A stretch of DNA of 64,000 nucleotides from Streptomyces sp. WMMB 322 (GTDB lineage: Bacteria > Actinomycetota > Actinomycetes > Streptomycetales > Streptomycetaceae). The stretch is from NCBI RefSeq assembly GCF_900090145.1, contig NZ_FMHI01000002.1, positions 1-64,000 on the forward strand, written 5' to 3'. The translations under genes were made by a program, and so were the position numbers. Below are positions 45,139 to 54,150 of this stretch, in pieces. Below the pieces are notes generated by a model. That model was not told the DNA's origin. It did not search any database and was given only the letters and a program-made list of their open reading frames with translations. The first letter of the stretch is position 1; the number at the start of each line of letters is the position of its first letter.

Positions 45139-47328
45139 TCATGCGGCGTCGGGCTTTCCGTCACGTTCCGCGACGGTTTTGGCGATGTCGGCACGGGCGA
45201 TGCCTCGCCGGTTGACGACCTTGCCGTCCACACGGCGGCCGATCTGGATGGTGTTGATCCCGTACGGCTTGAGCGCCGAGGTGAGCTGCTCGGCGCCCCA
45301 CTCGCCGTAGATCTCCGGCCGCAACTCGGCCAGCCGCGAGGCGACTTCCTCGGACCACAGCTTGGATTCCTTGCGGCTGAGGACGGCGAGGATGTCGGTG
45401 AGCAGGTCGTACGAGGCGGCGGGATCGGCTTCCAGCTCCTCGCCGAGCGCGTGCCCGGCGAGGGTTCCGGCGTCTTCCCGCAGCTTCCGCCCCCGCAGCG
45501 CGATGCGTTCGGCGATGACGGCGTCCGCGTACACGGAGCGGACGATGCGGGCGTCGGCGCCCTCCCCTACGAAGTAGTGGATGCCCTTGTCCGCCCAGGC
45601 GAACATGGTGGCCCGTACGCCGCGCTTGTACGCGCCGGTGCCGAGCACCATGTCGTTCTCGATCTGGCCCAGGACCTTGAGGCAGAACCGCGCGGAGGCG
45701 TTGGCGCCGATCCCCGGCGGCAGAGCGTCCTTGTCCGGGCGCTGTGTGGAGAGGAGCTGCACGAAGCCGAGCGCCGGGCCGCGCTTGGTGATGTCGGTGC
45801 AGATCTCCTTGATCTCCTCGCCGTACTTGGGGTGTTCGAAGAGGACTTGGCACTCGTCGACGCCGACCACGACCGGGTGCAGCCCCAGGGACTTCTTCGA
45901 CGCCAGGTCGCTGGTCACCTTCGACTCCGGGCACAGGTCGCGCGGAAGAGAGCGGATTACCTTCGCCCGGCGCCGCAGTTCGCCGCGCAGTTCCCGAAGG
46001 TCGGCGAGGATGTAGAGGATGTCCTCGTCGTCGTCTCCTGCCCGGTAGCGGTAGGCCACCTGTTCCAACGGCCCAAGGTCGCCGGTGCCTTTGAGGTCGA
46101 ACAGGTGCAGTTCGGCCCGGGGGTCGAGTGCCGCGATCAGGAGCAGCAGGCGCAGGAGGAACGTCTTGCCCATGCGCGGGATCGCCCCGATCACTCCCGC
46201 GATGTACATGAGCGTGATCTCCACCCAGCGGCCCCGCTGGTCGGTGCCGAAGGCGACGGGCTTGAACAGGTCGACGGAGCCGGACTTCGCGAGCGGCCAA
46301 GTCGGCTGCTTGGCCTTCGACATGTCCTGATCCCCGACCCACAGCACCAGACGGCCGGTGTGCTCGTCCGGCACGGAGTCCGGCCACACGCAGCCCAGCG
46401 GACGGCGCAGGCCGGACGCGAGCTTGTCCCGCTTGTCGACGACGTCGGCCACCGTCACGCCGAACGGAAGGTCGCCCTCTGCGCGCCAGCCGGGCCCGTC
46501 CCTGGTGATCGGTGCGGTGAACGTCAGCGGCTCGCGCCCCTTGGCGATGGCCTGGTTGATCTGCCCGATTCCCAGCGAACCGAGCGCCCTGAGCACGATG
46601 TCGCTGGTCAGCTTCTGGACCTTCGGGATCTCCACAGCCCGGTGGACCACCGGGGCGTCGGCGGGCTGACCGAGCCAGCCGAGGGCCAGCGTCACCATCG
46701 CGCCGGAGAGGGCGAGCAGCCAGGCGGACGCGAGTACGTACAGGGACATCGCCGTGGACATCCCGACGATCGAGGCCGCGACGGCGACGAGCGTGCGCCA
46801 GCGGACGCGGCGGTCGCGCTGCCGGCTGAGCTTCAGGTACTCCGCGACGTCTTCGCGCCTGGCGGCAGCCGCACGCAGCGGGTCGCCTTCCCGGTCGGCG
46901 AGCCAACGCATCGTCCCGCCGACGAACTGAGCTGCGCCGTGCGGAGATTGAGCCGTCAGCCGCACCCCGTACCAGGGAAGGCGCACCGCGTGGTACGCGG
47001 CGGTGTGCCAGGTGTGGCCCGCGAGCCACCCGGCAGCGGTGACGAACTCCGGCTTGGAGCTGGCCCACGCCGGGAGCACCGGCCGACGCTTGGCGCCGCG
47101 CACCCGATCCATGAAGCTGGGGCCCGACGGACCGCCGGGCCTGTCGACCGTCAGCCGCGTCGTCGGGTCACCGGACTCGTCGGGGGCATCCTCGGCGGAT
47201 GTCGCCGACTCGGTCGGCTCCGAGCGGACCGACCGCTTCTCGTTCAGGTCGACCACGTCGTTGGATTCTTCGACCGCCATTTCTGATTCGAGTCGTTCGA
47301 AGTGTTCGTTCTCGTCGTCATGGTTCAC
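45139..47328 (-). CDS. FtsK/SpoIIIE-type TraB conjugal DNA translocase
   Basis: This protein has about 729 residues from GTG 47328 (AGGAAGG eight bases upstream; GTG 47334 is the alternative). The N-terminal region is acidic (NEHFERLESEMAVEESND). Two hydrophobic helices (VAVAASIVGMSTAMSLYVLASAWLLAL) anchor it to the membrane. The motor domain has Walker A GAIPRMGKTFLL and Walker B VVVGVDECQVLF, and its C-terminal winged helix probably recognises clt. TraB alone moves double-stranded DNA between hyphae in streptomycete elements. A GCTAGC cluster lies just downstream. Confidence 0.92.
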   Translation of the reverse strand: MNHDDENEHFERLESEMAVEESNDVVDLNEKRSVRSEPTESATSAEDAPDESGDPTTRLTVDRPGGPSGPSFMDRVRGAKRRPVLPAWASSKPEFVTAAGWLAGHTWHTAAYHAVRLPWYGVRLTAQSPHGAAQFVGGTMRWLADREGDPLRAAAARREDVAEYLKLSRQRDRRVRWRTLVAVAASIVGMSTAMSLYVLASAWLLALSGAMVTLALGWLGQPADAPVVHRAVEIPKVQKLTSDIVLRALGSLGIGQINQAIAKGREPLTFTAPITRDGPGWRAEGDLPFGVTVADVVDKRDKLASGLRRPLGCVWPDSVPDEHTGRLVLWVGDQDMSKAKQPTWPLAKSGSVDLFKPVAFGTDQRGRWVEITLMYIAGVIGAIPRMGKTFLLRLLLLIAALDPRAELHLFDLKGTGDLGPLEQVAYRYRAGDDDEDILYILADLRELRGELRRRAKVIRSLPRDLCPESKVTSDLASKKSLGLHPVVVGVDECQVLFEHPKYGEEIKEICTDITKRGPALGFVQLLSTQRPDKDALPPGIGANASARFCLKVLGQIENDMVLGTGAYKRGVRATMFAWADKGIHYFVGEGADARIVRSVYADAVIAERIALRGRKLREDAGTLAGHALGEELEADPAASYDLLTDILAVLSRKESKLWSEEVASRLAELRPEIYGEWGAEQLTSALKPYGINTIQIGRRVDGKVVNRRGIARADIAKTVAERDGKPDAA

Positions 47329-47472
47329 TGGCACGTCCTTCCTGTTGGGAGGGCCGGGCCCGGCTGCTGCTGTGGTAGGTACGTCAGCCGGGCCCGGCGC
47401 ATGAGCGGTTGCGAGTACGCGAGTTGAGCCGCGGACGTCGGCCGACCCGGTCGGCCGACCGAGCTCCATGAA

Positions 47473-48456
47473 TCAGCTCGCCGCTGTCGGCTCCAGCTCC
47501 GGGAGCTGTTCCTCTTCGTCCGTGCGCTGTCGGCGCTCCGCCTTCAGCTCCTCTCGGAGCTCGCGGGAGCGGGACTGTCCACAGCCGACGGCGTCACGGA
47601 TGCGCTCCGCGGTGAGTGCTGAGTCGGGCCAATCGGCTGTCGCCTCACGGGCCTTGACCAAGTGCTGCTCGAAGGAAGGCCACGCCTTGCTGCCCGACGA
47701 CTTGCGCCGAGCAGACCGTCGGCGAGGCGGACGGCCCGCCTTCGGTCCCGCGCCCGACTCCTCCTCGCCGCCTTCGCCCTTCGCGTCGTCGTCCTGCTCG
47801 GCAAGCGCCCCGTCCGGAGCGACGTCCCCGAGCTTGAGCAGTACGCGCTCCCGCAACGGCGCTTCACGGCGCCAGCGCCGCCCGTACCGTTCGCGAAGCC
47901 CGGCGCGAGCGAGCTGCCGGTCCTTCTCCCGCTCCAGCGCCTCGCGGTAACTGGTGATCTCCCACAGCGTCATGCGGCGCCACAGGGAGAACGTCGAGCG
48001 GGGAGCGAGCAGCCACCGGGAGCGCCGAATGCGTTCCATCCGGGCGCCGGTGGCGGCTCCGATACGTACGGCGTAGACATGCGCGACGACTTCGGACAGG
48101 CCGACCCAGAGCAGCGGCATCGTGCCGTGCGCGACCTTCGCGGAGAGGCTGTCACCGGCCGCGACGTTGAGCCAGCACGTGACGAACGTGAGCGCCCACG
48201 GCACCCAACGCACCCACGACAGACGCATGTCCAGCCTGATGAGCAGCAGATTCGCCGCGGTGAAGACGGGGATCGCCGCGTCGATCCCGACCGGCAGCAT
48301 CCACGGGTGGACGAAGCCCCAGCGTTCGGCGGCGCGAGCGACGGAACCGAACGACGTCGCCAGCCCGAGGCCGCCGACTCCGACGCCCGCCGGCACCACC
48401 GCGACGAGCAGTGCCTTCTCCGCCTTGCCGAAGGGCGGAGGCTCAGGGGCGGTCAC
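47473..48456 (-). CDS. DUF2637 membrane protein (SpdB-like spread protein)
   Basis: This protein has about 327 residues from GTG 48456, overlapping the upstream gene stop (GTGA). Four or so hydrophobic segments span residues 10-120 (LLVAVVPAGVGVGGLGLATSF, MLPVGIDAAIPVFTAANLLLI, WVPWALTFVTCWLNVAAG, LLWVGLSEVVAHVYAV), the DUF2637 topology. The C-terminal half is charged and cytoplasmic, with an Arg/Lys-rich stretch and a terminal HTH-like segment (LTAERIRDAVGCGQSRSRELREEL). DUF2637 proteins in conjugative elements act in intramycelial spread. It precedes traB on the same strand. Confidence 0.85.
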   Translation of the reverse strand: MTAPEPPPFGKAEKALLVAVVPAGVGVGGLGLATSFGSVARAAERWGFVHPWMLPVGIDAAIPVFTAANLLLIRLDMRLSWVRWVPWALTFVTCWLNVAAGDSLSAKVAHGTMPLLWVGLSEVVAHVYAVRIGAATGARMERIRRSRWLLAPRSTFSLWRRMTLWEITSYREALEREKDRQLARAGLRERYGRRWRREAPLRERVLLKLGDVAPDGALAEQDDDAKGEGGEEESGAGPKAGRPPRRRSARRKSSGSKAWPSFEQHLVKAREATADWPDSALTAERIRDAVGCGQSRSRELREELKAERRQRTDEEEQLPELEPTAAS

Positions 48457-48761
48457 GCCGCTCCCTTGGTCCACGGCATCCACGCCCGCTTCGACCGGCG
48501 GCCCCACAACGGCGCGACGTCGCGGAGCGCCGCGGCATACTCGGCGTTCACCCGGGCGATCTCGTCGTGCTGCCCCAGCTCGTCGAGCTCCGCGAGCACG
48601 TCACGAGCTGCAGCCAGTCGGGCCTCCCGAACCTCGTGCGGCTCACCGGGGAAGCCAAGGAACAAGTCCCGAAAGGACTCGGCGGGTTCCTCGAAACTCA
48701 GGGCCAGTTCCTCGAACTCGGAGGCCTGCCAGGCCTCCTGATCGCCTGCGTAGGCACGCAT
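48453..48761 (-). CDS. Small hypothetical AICE protein
   Basis: This 102-residue protein starts MRAYAGDQEAWQASEF at ATG 48761, with GAGGAGAG upstream. It is acidic and helical (EVREARLAAARDVLAELDELGQHDEIARVNAEYAAALRDV) with a Trp-rich basic tail (RRSKRAWMPWTKG). No domain is recognised. The stop overlaps the start of the DUF2637 gene (GTGA), so it is the first coupled gene of the spread/transfer operon. Such short genes precede SpdB-type genes in other elements. Function unknown. Confidence 0.7.
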   Translation of the reverse strand: MRAYAGDQEAWQASEFEELALSFEEPAESFRDLFLGFPGEPHEVREARLAAARDVLAELDELGQHDEIARVNAEYAAALRDVAPLWGRRSKRAWMPWTKGAA

Positions 48762-48781
48762 GCTCTCTCCTCGTCGTGTCG

Positions 48782-48837
48782 GTGGGATGGGGCTCGGGGC
48801 AGCGGGCTTCCTGATCCGTTGGCCGCTCCCCTGGGCG
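48782..48837. repeat. Hairpin repeat, copy B
   Basis: A near copy of 43099-43154 (same GGGGCAGCGGGCTTCCTGAT core). Pairing of the arms is weaker here because CCGCTGCCCC has become CCGCTCCCCT. It lies just upstream of the 102-residue gene, so unlike copy A it may be an attenuator or a relic. Confidence 0.65.
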
Positions 48838-49090
48838 CGATCAGCACGGCTGTGCCGTCGCGCGTGGCTTTCGCAGGGACCACTCACCTCGTCGGCGAAC
48901 GAGTGGTCATGACCTCCGACATGCCTTCACGAAGGCGATGCCGGAGATCAAAAGCACTCATTCGTCCAGGTGCACTCTGTTGAGTTCTCAAGCCACAGGC
49001 GCTTCCTTCGGGCCTCTGTCACCAGGCCCCCCGGGCGCTTCCCGGCCGCGGGCCCATCCCGGAGGTGGGCATGATGCGGTCAAGTCGCCA

Positions 49091-49171
49091 TCAAGATGTC
49101 TTGTCCTCAAGTCTTCTTGATAACTTGCTTCGACTATGACGTCCCTCTCCCCACTCGTCAAGTCCTCTTGA
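49091..49171. promoter_or_regulatory. Three TCAAG-N4-CTTGA operators upstream of GntR gene
   Basis: Inverted repeats TCAAG-N4-CTTG(A) occur at 49091-49103 (last base imperfect), 49107-49120 and 49158-49171. They sit in the 458-base gap 48762-49219 between the minus-strand spread operon and the plus-strand GntR gene, so one regulator could control both. The AT-richer stretch 49090-49200 probably also holds both promoters. No other feature is seen in the gap. Confidence 0.65.
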
Positions 49172-49219
49172 TGACACGTAAGGTTTGACTAGCTTCCCCA
49201 GAGAGAGCGGTGACCGGCC

Positions 49220-50008
49220 ATGGCGAAGGCGTACGAGCGGATCGCGGATGACTTCCGGCGTCCCATCCGCGCAGGTGAGCTCAAGCCGGGCGACAAGCTG
49301 CCCACCGAGGCCAAGCTCGCGGAGCGCTACAACAAGGGGCTGCCGACGGTGCGCCAGGCGCTCGCGCAGCTGGAGGCCGAAGGGCTCGTCGAGAAGAAGC
49401 ACGGCCGAGGCACCTTCGTACGTACGCCGCGCAAGCTGGTATCACGCAGCAACGAGCGTCACCAGTGGGAGAAGGACCGTGCTCGCGAGCCGGAAAAGCA
49501 GCGGCTGCAAACGGGGTCGACGGAGCACGACACCGGGCTGACCGTCGACGACCTGGTCTTCCACGCGCACTACGCGGAGATCACCGCGAACGAAGACCTC
49601 GCGACGTCGTTCGGCGTACCCGAGGGCACGGCAATGCTGGAGCGCACGTACCGGACGCGCTACAGCGCCGAGCCTGCGCCCTTCACGCTGGTGACCTCAT
49701 ACCTCGTCCGCGACATGGTCGCGAAGAACCCCGACCTGCTCGACGAGACGAACGAGCCGTGGCCCGGCGGCACTCAGAACCAGCTCTACACGGTCGGCAT
49801 CGAGCTCGACCGCATAGAGGAACGAGTCACCGCACGCCCGCCCTCCGCCGAAGAGGCCGAGGAGCTTGAACTGCCGCCCGGCACCGCTGTGATCGTCCTC
49901 CGCAAGTCCTCGTACGACACCCGAGACCGCCTCGTGGAGATGTCGGACGTCATCCTCCCCGGAGACCGCACCGAAATGACCTTCGTGACCCCACTGGATC
50001 GGTGGTAA
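49220..50008 (+). CDS. GntR-family regulator (HutC/UTRA type), KorSA-like
   Basis: This 262-residue protein has an N-terminal winged HTH (YERIADDFRRPIRAGELKPGDKLPTEAKLAERYNKGLPTVRQALAQLEAEGL) and a UTRA ligand-binding domain from about residue 95 to the end. GntR/UTRA regulators such as KorSA repress replication and transfer genes of pSAM2-type AICEs. It is divergent from the spread/transfer operon, with three palindromic candidate operators between. GAGAGCGG lies upstream of the ATG. It overlaps the following glycosyltransferase gene by 7 bases, so the two are co-transcribed. Confidence 0.9.
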   Translation: MAKAYERIADDFRRPIRAGELKPGDKLPTEAKLAERYNKGLPTVRQALAQLEAEGLVEKKHGRGTFVRTPRKLVSRSNERHQWEKDRAREPEKQRLQTGSTEHDTGLTVDDLVFHAHYAEITANEDLATSFGVPEGTAMLERTYRTRYSAEPAPFTLVTSYLVRDMVAKNPDLLDETNEPWPGGTQNQLYTVGIELDRIEERVTARPPSAEEAEELELPPGTAVIVLRKSSYDTRDRLVEMSDVILPGDRTEMTFVTPLDRW

Positions 50009-50766
50009 CCACCTTGCAGCAGCGCATCGTTGTGCTCACGGCAGTCCACGCACCCGGCGCCCACCACCTGCCGGACGCATACCGGTCGCTCCAGGAGCAG
50101 GAGCTGCCGCACGGGTGGGAATGGCAGTGGGTCATCCAGGAGGATGGCGAGACGGACGCGGTCGCCGAACTCGTCCCCGACGACCCGCGGGTGAGCTTCG
50201 CGCAGGGGCGGCGTGGGGGCCCTGGCGTCGCCCGGACCATGGGACTCGCCCGCGCACGGGGCGAGTTGGTCAAGGTCCTCGACGCCGACGACATGCTCAC
50301 CCCGGGCGCTCTCGCCCGTGACATCGCCGTCTTTGAGCGCGAACCGGACATCGCCTGGACGACCTCACGCGTACTCGACGCCATGCCGGACGGCTCCACG
50401 GTCGGCTTCGACGGCGACCCCGACGAGGGCCCCATCGAGCGCGGTTCCGTCCACGAGCACTGGAAGGCCCACGACTACCGCGCCCAGGTCCACCCCGCGA
50501 CCCTCTGCGTGCGCCGAGACCTCCTGCTGGCGCTGGGCGGCTGGATGGCGTTGCCGGCATCCGAAGACACCGGGCTCCTGCTCGCCCTGAACGCGGTCAG
50601 CCGCGGCTACTTCACCCGCGAGGTCGGGCTGATGTATCGCAAGTGGCCTGGCCAGGCGACGAACCAGGCAGCGCATGCACACAAGGACGAGCGCGAGGCG
50701 CGGATGGCGGTGATCGAGGCGCGGGCGCGGGAGCTGGTCGAGCTGAAGTGGCGATACTCGCCGTGA
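50002..50766 (+). CDS. Family 2 glycosyltransferase
   Basis: This 254-residue GT-A-fold protein has an early strand VVLTAVHAPGAHHLPDAYRSL, the nucleotide/metal motif VKVLDADDML (DxD-like DADD, about 91-95) and a later acceptor region with ASEDTGLLLAL. It lacks membrane segments. GTG 50002 overlaps the end of the GntR gene. It probably transfers a sugar in the cytoplasm to an unknown acceptor. Its location inside the element, coupled to the regulator, makes it cargo. A surface or cell-wall modification role would fit entry exclusion or host interaction but is speculative. Confidence 0.85.
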   Translation: MVTTLQQRIVVLTAVHAPGAHHLPDAYRSLQEQELPHGWEWQWVIQEDGETDAVAELVPDDPRVSFAQGRRGGPGVARTMGLARARGELVKVLDADDMLTPGALARDIAVFEREPDIAWTTSRVLDAMPDGSTVGFDGDPDEGPIERGSVHEHWKAHDYRAQVHPATLCVRRDLLLALGGWMALPASEDTGLLLALNAVSRGYFTREVGLMYRKWPGQATNQAAHAHKDEREARMAVIEARARELVELKWRYSP

Positions 50767-50805
50767 CCCCTGTCGGCGCCCTCTTGAGCAGCGTCCACGG
50801 AGATC

Positions 50806-51096
50806 TCACCATCCGTGCAGCAGCTGGATCGCAGTGATCACAAGAGCGATCACGGACACGATGACCCCTGCGACCGTCCACCCGTGCGTCGAATTTTCGG
50901 GGGTGGAGCCCGCAGCACTCGCACCGCCCTGCCTAGCTCCCCGGGACACGAGCACCAACGCGAAGGCAGCGAAGGCCGCAAACACAATGAGAAGGACCGT
51001 GAGCGTGACCTGGCTGTACACGAACTCGCCTGAGGCGGCGGTCACTTCTAGGGAAGCGGCCTCCGCCGCCATGGAGAACATCATGCCGAGGAGCAT
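50806..51096 (-). CDS. Small two-helix membrane protein
   Basis: This protein has up to 96 residues with two membrane helices: VTLTVLLIVFAAFAAFALVLV (about 31-51) and TVAGVIVSVIALVITAIQLL (about 74-93), separated by a short polar loop. Starts at 51096 or 51084 are possible; neither has a strong ribosome site. It is convergent with the glycosyltransferase gene and has no recognised domain. Small paired-helix proteins are frequent on streptomycete elements; an entry or spread role is only a guess. Confidence 0.55.
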   Translation of the reverse strand: MLLGMMFSMAAEAASLEVTAASGEFVYSQVTLTVLLIVFAAFAAFALVLVSRGARQGGASAAGSTPENSTHGWTVAGVIVSVIALVITAIQLLHGW

Positions 51097-51159
51097 CCAG
51101 GTCTACAGGTAAGCGTGGTATCCGGGGCACGATGTTCAATTGATGCAACACTTAGGGGT

Positions 51160-51612
51160 GTGAGTCGAGGGCCTGGGGTTGTGCAGCGGCGTATCTTGGA
51201 CGCGCTGAGGAACGTTGAGCGAGAGTTTCCCGGAGCGTGGGTACTTCGCAGCGGGCTCGTCTCACCGAAAGAGGGCCAGAGGGTTGAGCGATCGGACCGC
51301 TCGAGTACAAGACGGGCCATCAACGGGTTGGCCGGAAGAGGACTCGTCGAGCTCAAAGAGGCCGCCTACGGCGAGCACGGCGTCCAGTCCGTTGTTCGGC
51401 TGATCAATGAAGACCGACCTCCTCTGATGAGCCCGGAACAAGACCTCAAGATTCGTATGAAGCTGGACCCTGACCTCCGGCTGCTCAACGACGCACTGCG
51501 GAGCCACGGGTCACGGGTCCGGGTCGATCTGGTCGACGCCGAGAAGGTGGAGCGCACAACCGTCCTCGACTTGCAGACCAGGACGTCGTATCGAGCCGTC
51601 TACCTCGTCTGA
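51160..51612 (+). CDS. Small winged-helix-like protein
   Basis: This 150-residue protein starts at GTG 51160 (MSRGPGVVQRRILDAL), with AGGGG upstream. The N-terminal 75 residues resemble a winged helix (RRILDALRNVEREFPGAWVLRSGL followed by RSSTRRAINGLAGRGLVELKE). The C-terminal part has no known match. It could bind DNA as an element regulator. It is divergent from the two-helix membrane gene and followed by a 1.3-kb gene-poor region. The assignment to the winged-helix fold is by secondary-structure feel only. Confidence 0.65.
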   Translation: MSRGPGVVQRRILDALRNVEREFPGAWVLRSGLVSPKEGQRVERSDRSSTRRAINGLAGRGLVELKEAAYGEHGVQSVVRLINEDRPPLMSPEQDLKIRMKLDPDLRLLNDALRSHGSRVRVDLVDAEKVERTTVLDLQTRTSYRAVYLV

Positions 51613-52921
51613 CGCTCAACCGAACGAGGCACATCCGTCCACCAGGACGACGAAGGGCTTCGGGTTCTCTCCTCAACTCACTCCAGAATCTGCAAACCCG
51701 TCGATTTCACGCTGCGGAGACTGGTGCATCATGAGCGACGGCAAGCGTTTCCTGTGGACCCGTGAACGGCACTTCAGGGCCCCTCGGCGCCTGAAGCGGA
51801 GCCATTTGTGCAAGCGGACACCGACGTGTAATCGACGTCACTGACGAGGACGCCCATCACGTCATCAGGACAACGGAGAAACACCAGGTAGCAAGACGGT
51901 CGAAATCGTGTCTCGTAGGGCTGTGGCCCAGTAGTCGGCGTCCGTCGCGGGCGTACTCGCGGCCACGGACCCTGCGCTTATCCACGCAGTCATCACACTG
52001 TTGGTCCTCAACGTCGTCGACGACGTTGTGACTCTCGCCCTTGTCGAAAAATGCACAATCGGTGCGTGCGCGGCACGACAGCCACTCTCGCGAATGCCCT
52101 GCACGCAGATCGGAGACGCGCTATGGGGCTTCTCAAGGAGGGAGACGAGTCCCGGATGTCGATGAAGCCGCCCAGAAGGCCGTGGAGGCTACGCCTCTGA
52201 GGTGCATCTTTGCAGGAAAGGGTAGACGTAGTTTCCAGGTTTCCAGCGTTGCTGCTTGTTTCTTTCCGCTGTTTCGCGACCTCAAGTGTTTCCAATTTGC
52301 GAGAAAGATTGGAAACCCTCGGAGAGGCGCCTCTCGGAAACCTCCAGCTAGCAGGTCTTTCAAGTTTCCTGCGTTACCTCTGACCTGCGGAAATGTGCCG
52401 GAAAGGTGTCACTTGCACTTCTCGATCTATCCAACTCATAGTGAATTCAGCAACGGATCGGAACGAGACCGAGAGCGGAGGTGGGGAAGAGATGACTGGA
52501 ATCGATGCAGTCGTTTTCATCGTGGGAATGTGTGTTACGCTTAAGTTGCTCAACTGCGGCAGGCGATAACGCATTTGCGTGACCGTTCTGTCTCTCTATT
52601 CGGGAGACAGAACGGGAAGCGCGCGCACGGTGCGGCCCCTTCTGCGCACGGGGGCCAGAGTCCTAGCCCTCCGACTGCGCGCCAGGGCGTGACGTCGGCC
52701 GTACGCGCAGCCAGTCCCGTAATGCGGGCAGAGTTGCGCCTCCCAAGGTATTGCGCCACCCAACTCCAGCCTTTCGGGGGCCTCCGTGCGAGGAGTGTCT
52801 CGCCATCCCCCCTGCTGCCAGCCGGCCCCGGGTTAAGTCGATCCAGCCCTCTTCAACACGTTGTTAGTGCATGCAGGACCCTGGTCCCCGACACCCGCGT
52901 GTTCGGGGCAGGGTGCTCATC
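51613..52921. other. Gene-free region with low G+C and dyad symmetry
   Basis: This 1.3-kb stretch has clearly lower G+C around 52200-52600. It holds repeated TTTCC/GGAAA motifs, an interrupted dyad GTTTCCAAT/ATTGGAAAC (52288-52316), a perfect palindrome GAGAGGCGCCTCTC (52322-52335) and a strong hairpin (52583-52615). Open frames here lack ribosome sites and codon bias. A tiny frame from ATG 51732 (37 codons) may be a relic. A replication origin, transfer locus or gene remnant are all possible. Confidence 0.6.
52583..52615. repeat. Perfect 12-bp-arm hairpin
   Basis: CCGTTCTGTCTC and its complement flank a 9-base loop. It is the strongest hairpin in the gene-free region; a terminator or a DNA-processing structure are alternatives. 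Confidence 0.75.
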
Positions 52922-53698
52922 TCAAATGGGCGTTGCGCAGTCGGTCCGACTCACCGGGATCTCGTACACGAGCTCGCACAACGCCGCCGGCACCACGATG
53001 TCCGCCGTCTCCACCGGCCGTCCCTCGTCGCTGTAGTACGTCCGCTGGATCTGCGTCACCAGCGCGCCGCGCGGCAGGCTGAGCAGGGCGAGCTCCTCGG
53101 CCGTCGCGAGGCGCGGCTCCGGTCGCTCTACGGCGTGGGTGACGGTGACGCCGATCTCGGCCATGCGCTCGACCACGCCGCGGCCGGCGTGTGGCCCGCC
53201 CTCGGGTAGCAGCACGATCGTCCGGCTAGTGAGGTCGTACGGTTCCCAACTGGTAGACAGCTGCACGGGTTTGCCGTCGGCCATGAACTCGTACCGAGTG
53301 TGGACGCCGAGCGCTCCCTCGTCGATGTCGAGGCGCGCGGCGATGTCCGTCGGCACAGGGGCCTTCGCCTCGGTGTGGCTCTCCCAGGTGCCCTGCTTGC
53401 CGAGTGCTGCCATGTTCGCGCGAAACGGGGAGCCTCCCTGCTGCTCCCGAATCGGCGAGCGCATCATGCGGATGCGTGCCCGAGGTTGGGCGACGTACGT
53501 GCCCGAGCCGGTGCGCCCTTCGAGATGACCTTCAGCGATCAGCACGTTGTTCGCGCGCCTGACGATCGCCGGTCCGACCCCGTACTCCTCAGCGAGGCGG
53601 GCACGTGACGGCAGCTTCTCCCCAACTTCCCACTCACCACTGGCGATACGCGCCCGGAGCAAGTCGGCGATGCGCAGGTACGGCGGCTGCTCAGGCAT
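52922..53698 (-). CDS. GntR-family regulator (UTRA type)
   Basis: This 258-residue protein has a GntR winged helix (YLRIADLLRARIASGEWEVGEKLPSRARLAEEYGVGPAIVRRANNVL) and a UTRA domain from about residue 90, including FMADGKPVQLSTSWEPYDLT. ATG 53698 has TTCCATATG-like context. It is divergent from the small gene at 53776, with a 77-base intergenic that has TGACTA direct repeats (about 53729 and 53742). It is one of three GntR proteins on this element, probably controlling a different promoter from the copy at 49220. Ligand unknown. Confidence 0.9.
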   Translation of the reverse strand: MPEQPPYLRIADLLRARIASGEWEVGEKLPSRARLAEEYGVGPAIVRRANNVLIAEGHLEGRTGSGTYVAQPRARIRMMRSPIREQQGGSPFRANMAALGKQGTWESHTEAKAPVPTDIAARLDIDEGALGVHTRYEFMADGKPVQLSTSWEPYDLTSRTIVLLPEGGPHAGRGVVERMAEIGVTVTHAVERPEPRLATAEELALLSLPRGALVTQIQRTYYSDEGRPVETADIVVPAALCELVYEIPVSRTDCATPI

Positions 53699-53775
53699 AT
53701 GGAAAATCTAACCGACCATGCTAAGCTGACTAGCCACCTTGACTATCTGTATTCGTAGGGTCGGGGGCCACCGCA

Positions 53776-54057
53776 ATGTCGACACCTGCGTCCCGCGCCC
53801 GCGAGATGGCGGAGTGCCTGACCGCTGCCGGCTTCAGCCCGACGGTGCAGGACCACGAGGACCACATCCGCGTGGAAGCCAAGGCGCCTGACGGGACCTC
53901 CGAAGAGTCCTGGATGGCGGCGTTACGCGCGCTCACATCGGTCGACCGTCTCGGCCAGGACGAGGACGACAGCGGCAACAAGACCGTGTGGGCCGTCGTA
54001 TTCAAAGAGACCCCCGCGACAGCGCCGGCTGCCCGGGGGCGTGGCCGTCAGCTTTAG
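53776..54057 (+). CDS. Small hypothetical protein
   Basis: This 93-residue protein starts MSTPASRAREMAECLTAAGFSPTVQ, with GGGTCGGGGG upstream. It reads as a small alpha/beta protein (FSPTVQDHEDHIRVEAKAP then SWMAALRALTSVDRLGQD). No family is known to me. It is divergent from the GntR gene at 53698 and precedes another GntR gene by about 94 bases, so it may be regulated by either. Real-gene status is supported by codon bias and placement. Confidence 0.65.
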   Translation: MSTPASRAREMAECLTAAGFSPTVQDHEDHIRVEAKAPDGTSEESWMAALRALTSVDRLGQDEDDSGNKTVWAVVFKETPATAPAARGRGRQL

Positions 54058-54150
54058 GGAGCTGAGCGACATGATGAACCGTAGCCACTACACCAGCGAG
54101 CAGCCACGGTGCGTTCCTCACGCACCGGCCCGCGGCACGAAGGGCCGGTG

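Noticed and set aside
52041..52544. Open frame of 167 residues in the gene-free region
   Set aside because: It has poor codon bias, Cys/Phe/Arg-rich nonsense-like composition and no ribosome site; it overlaps the dyads.
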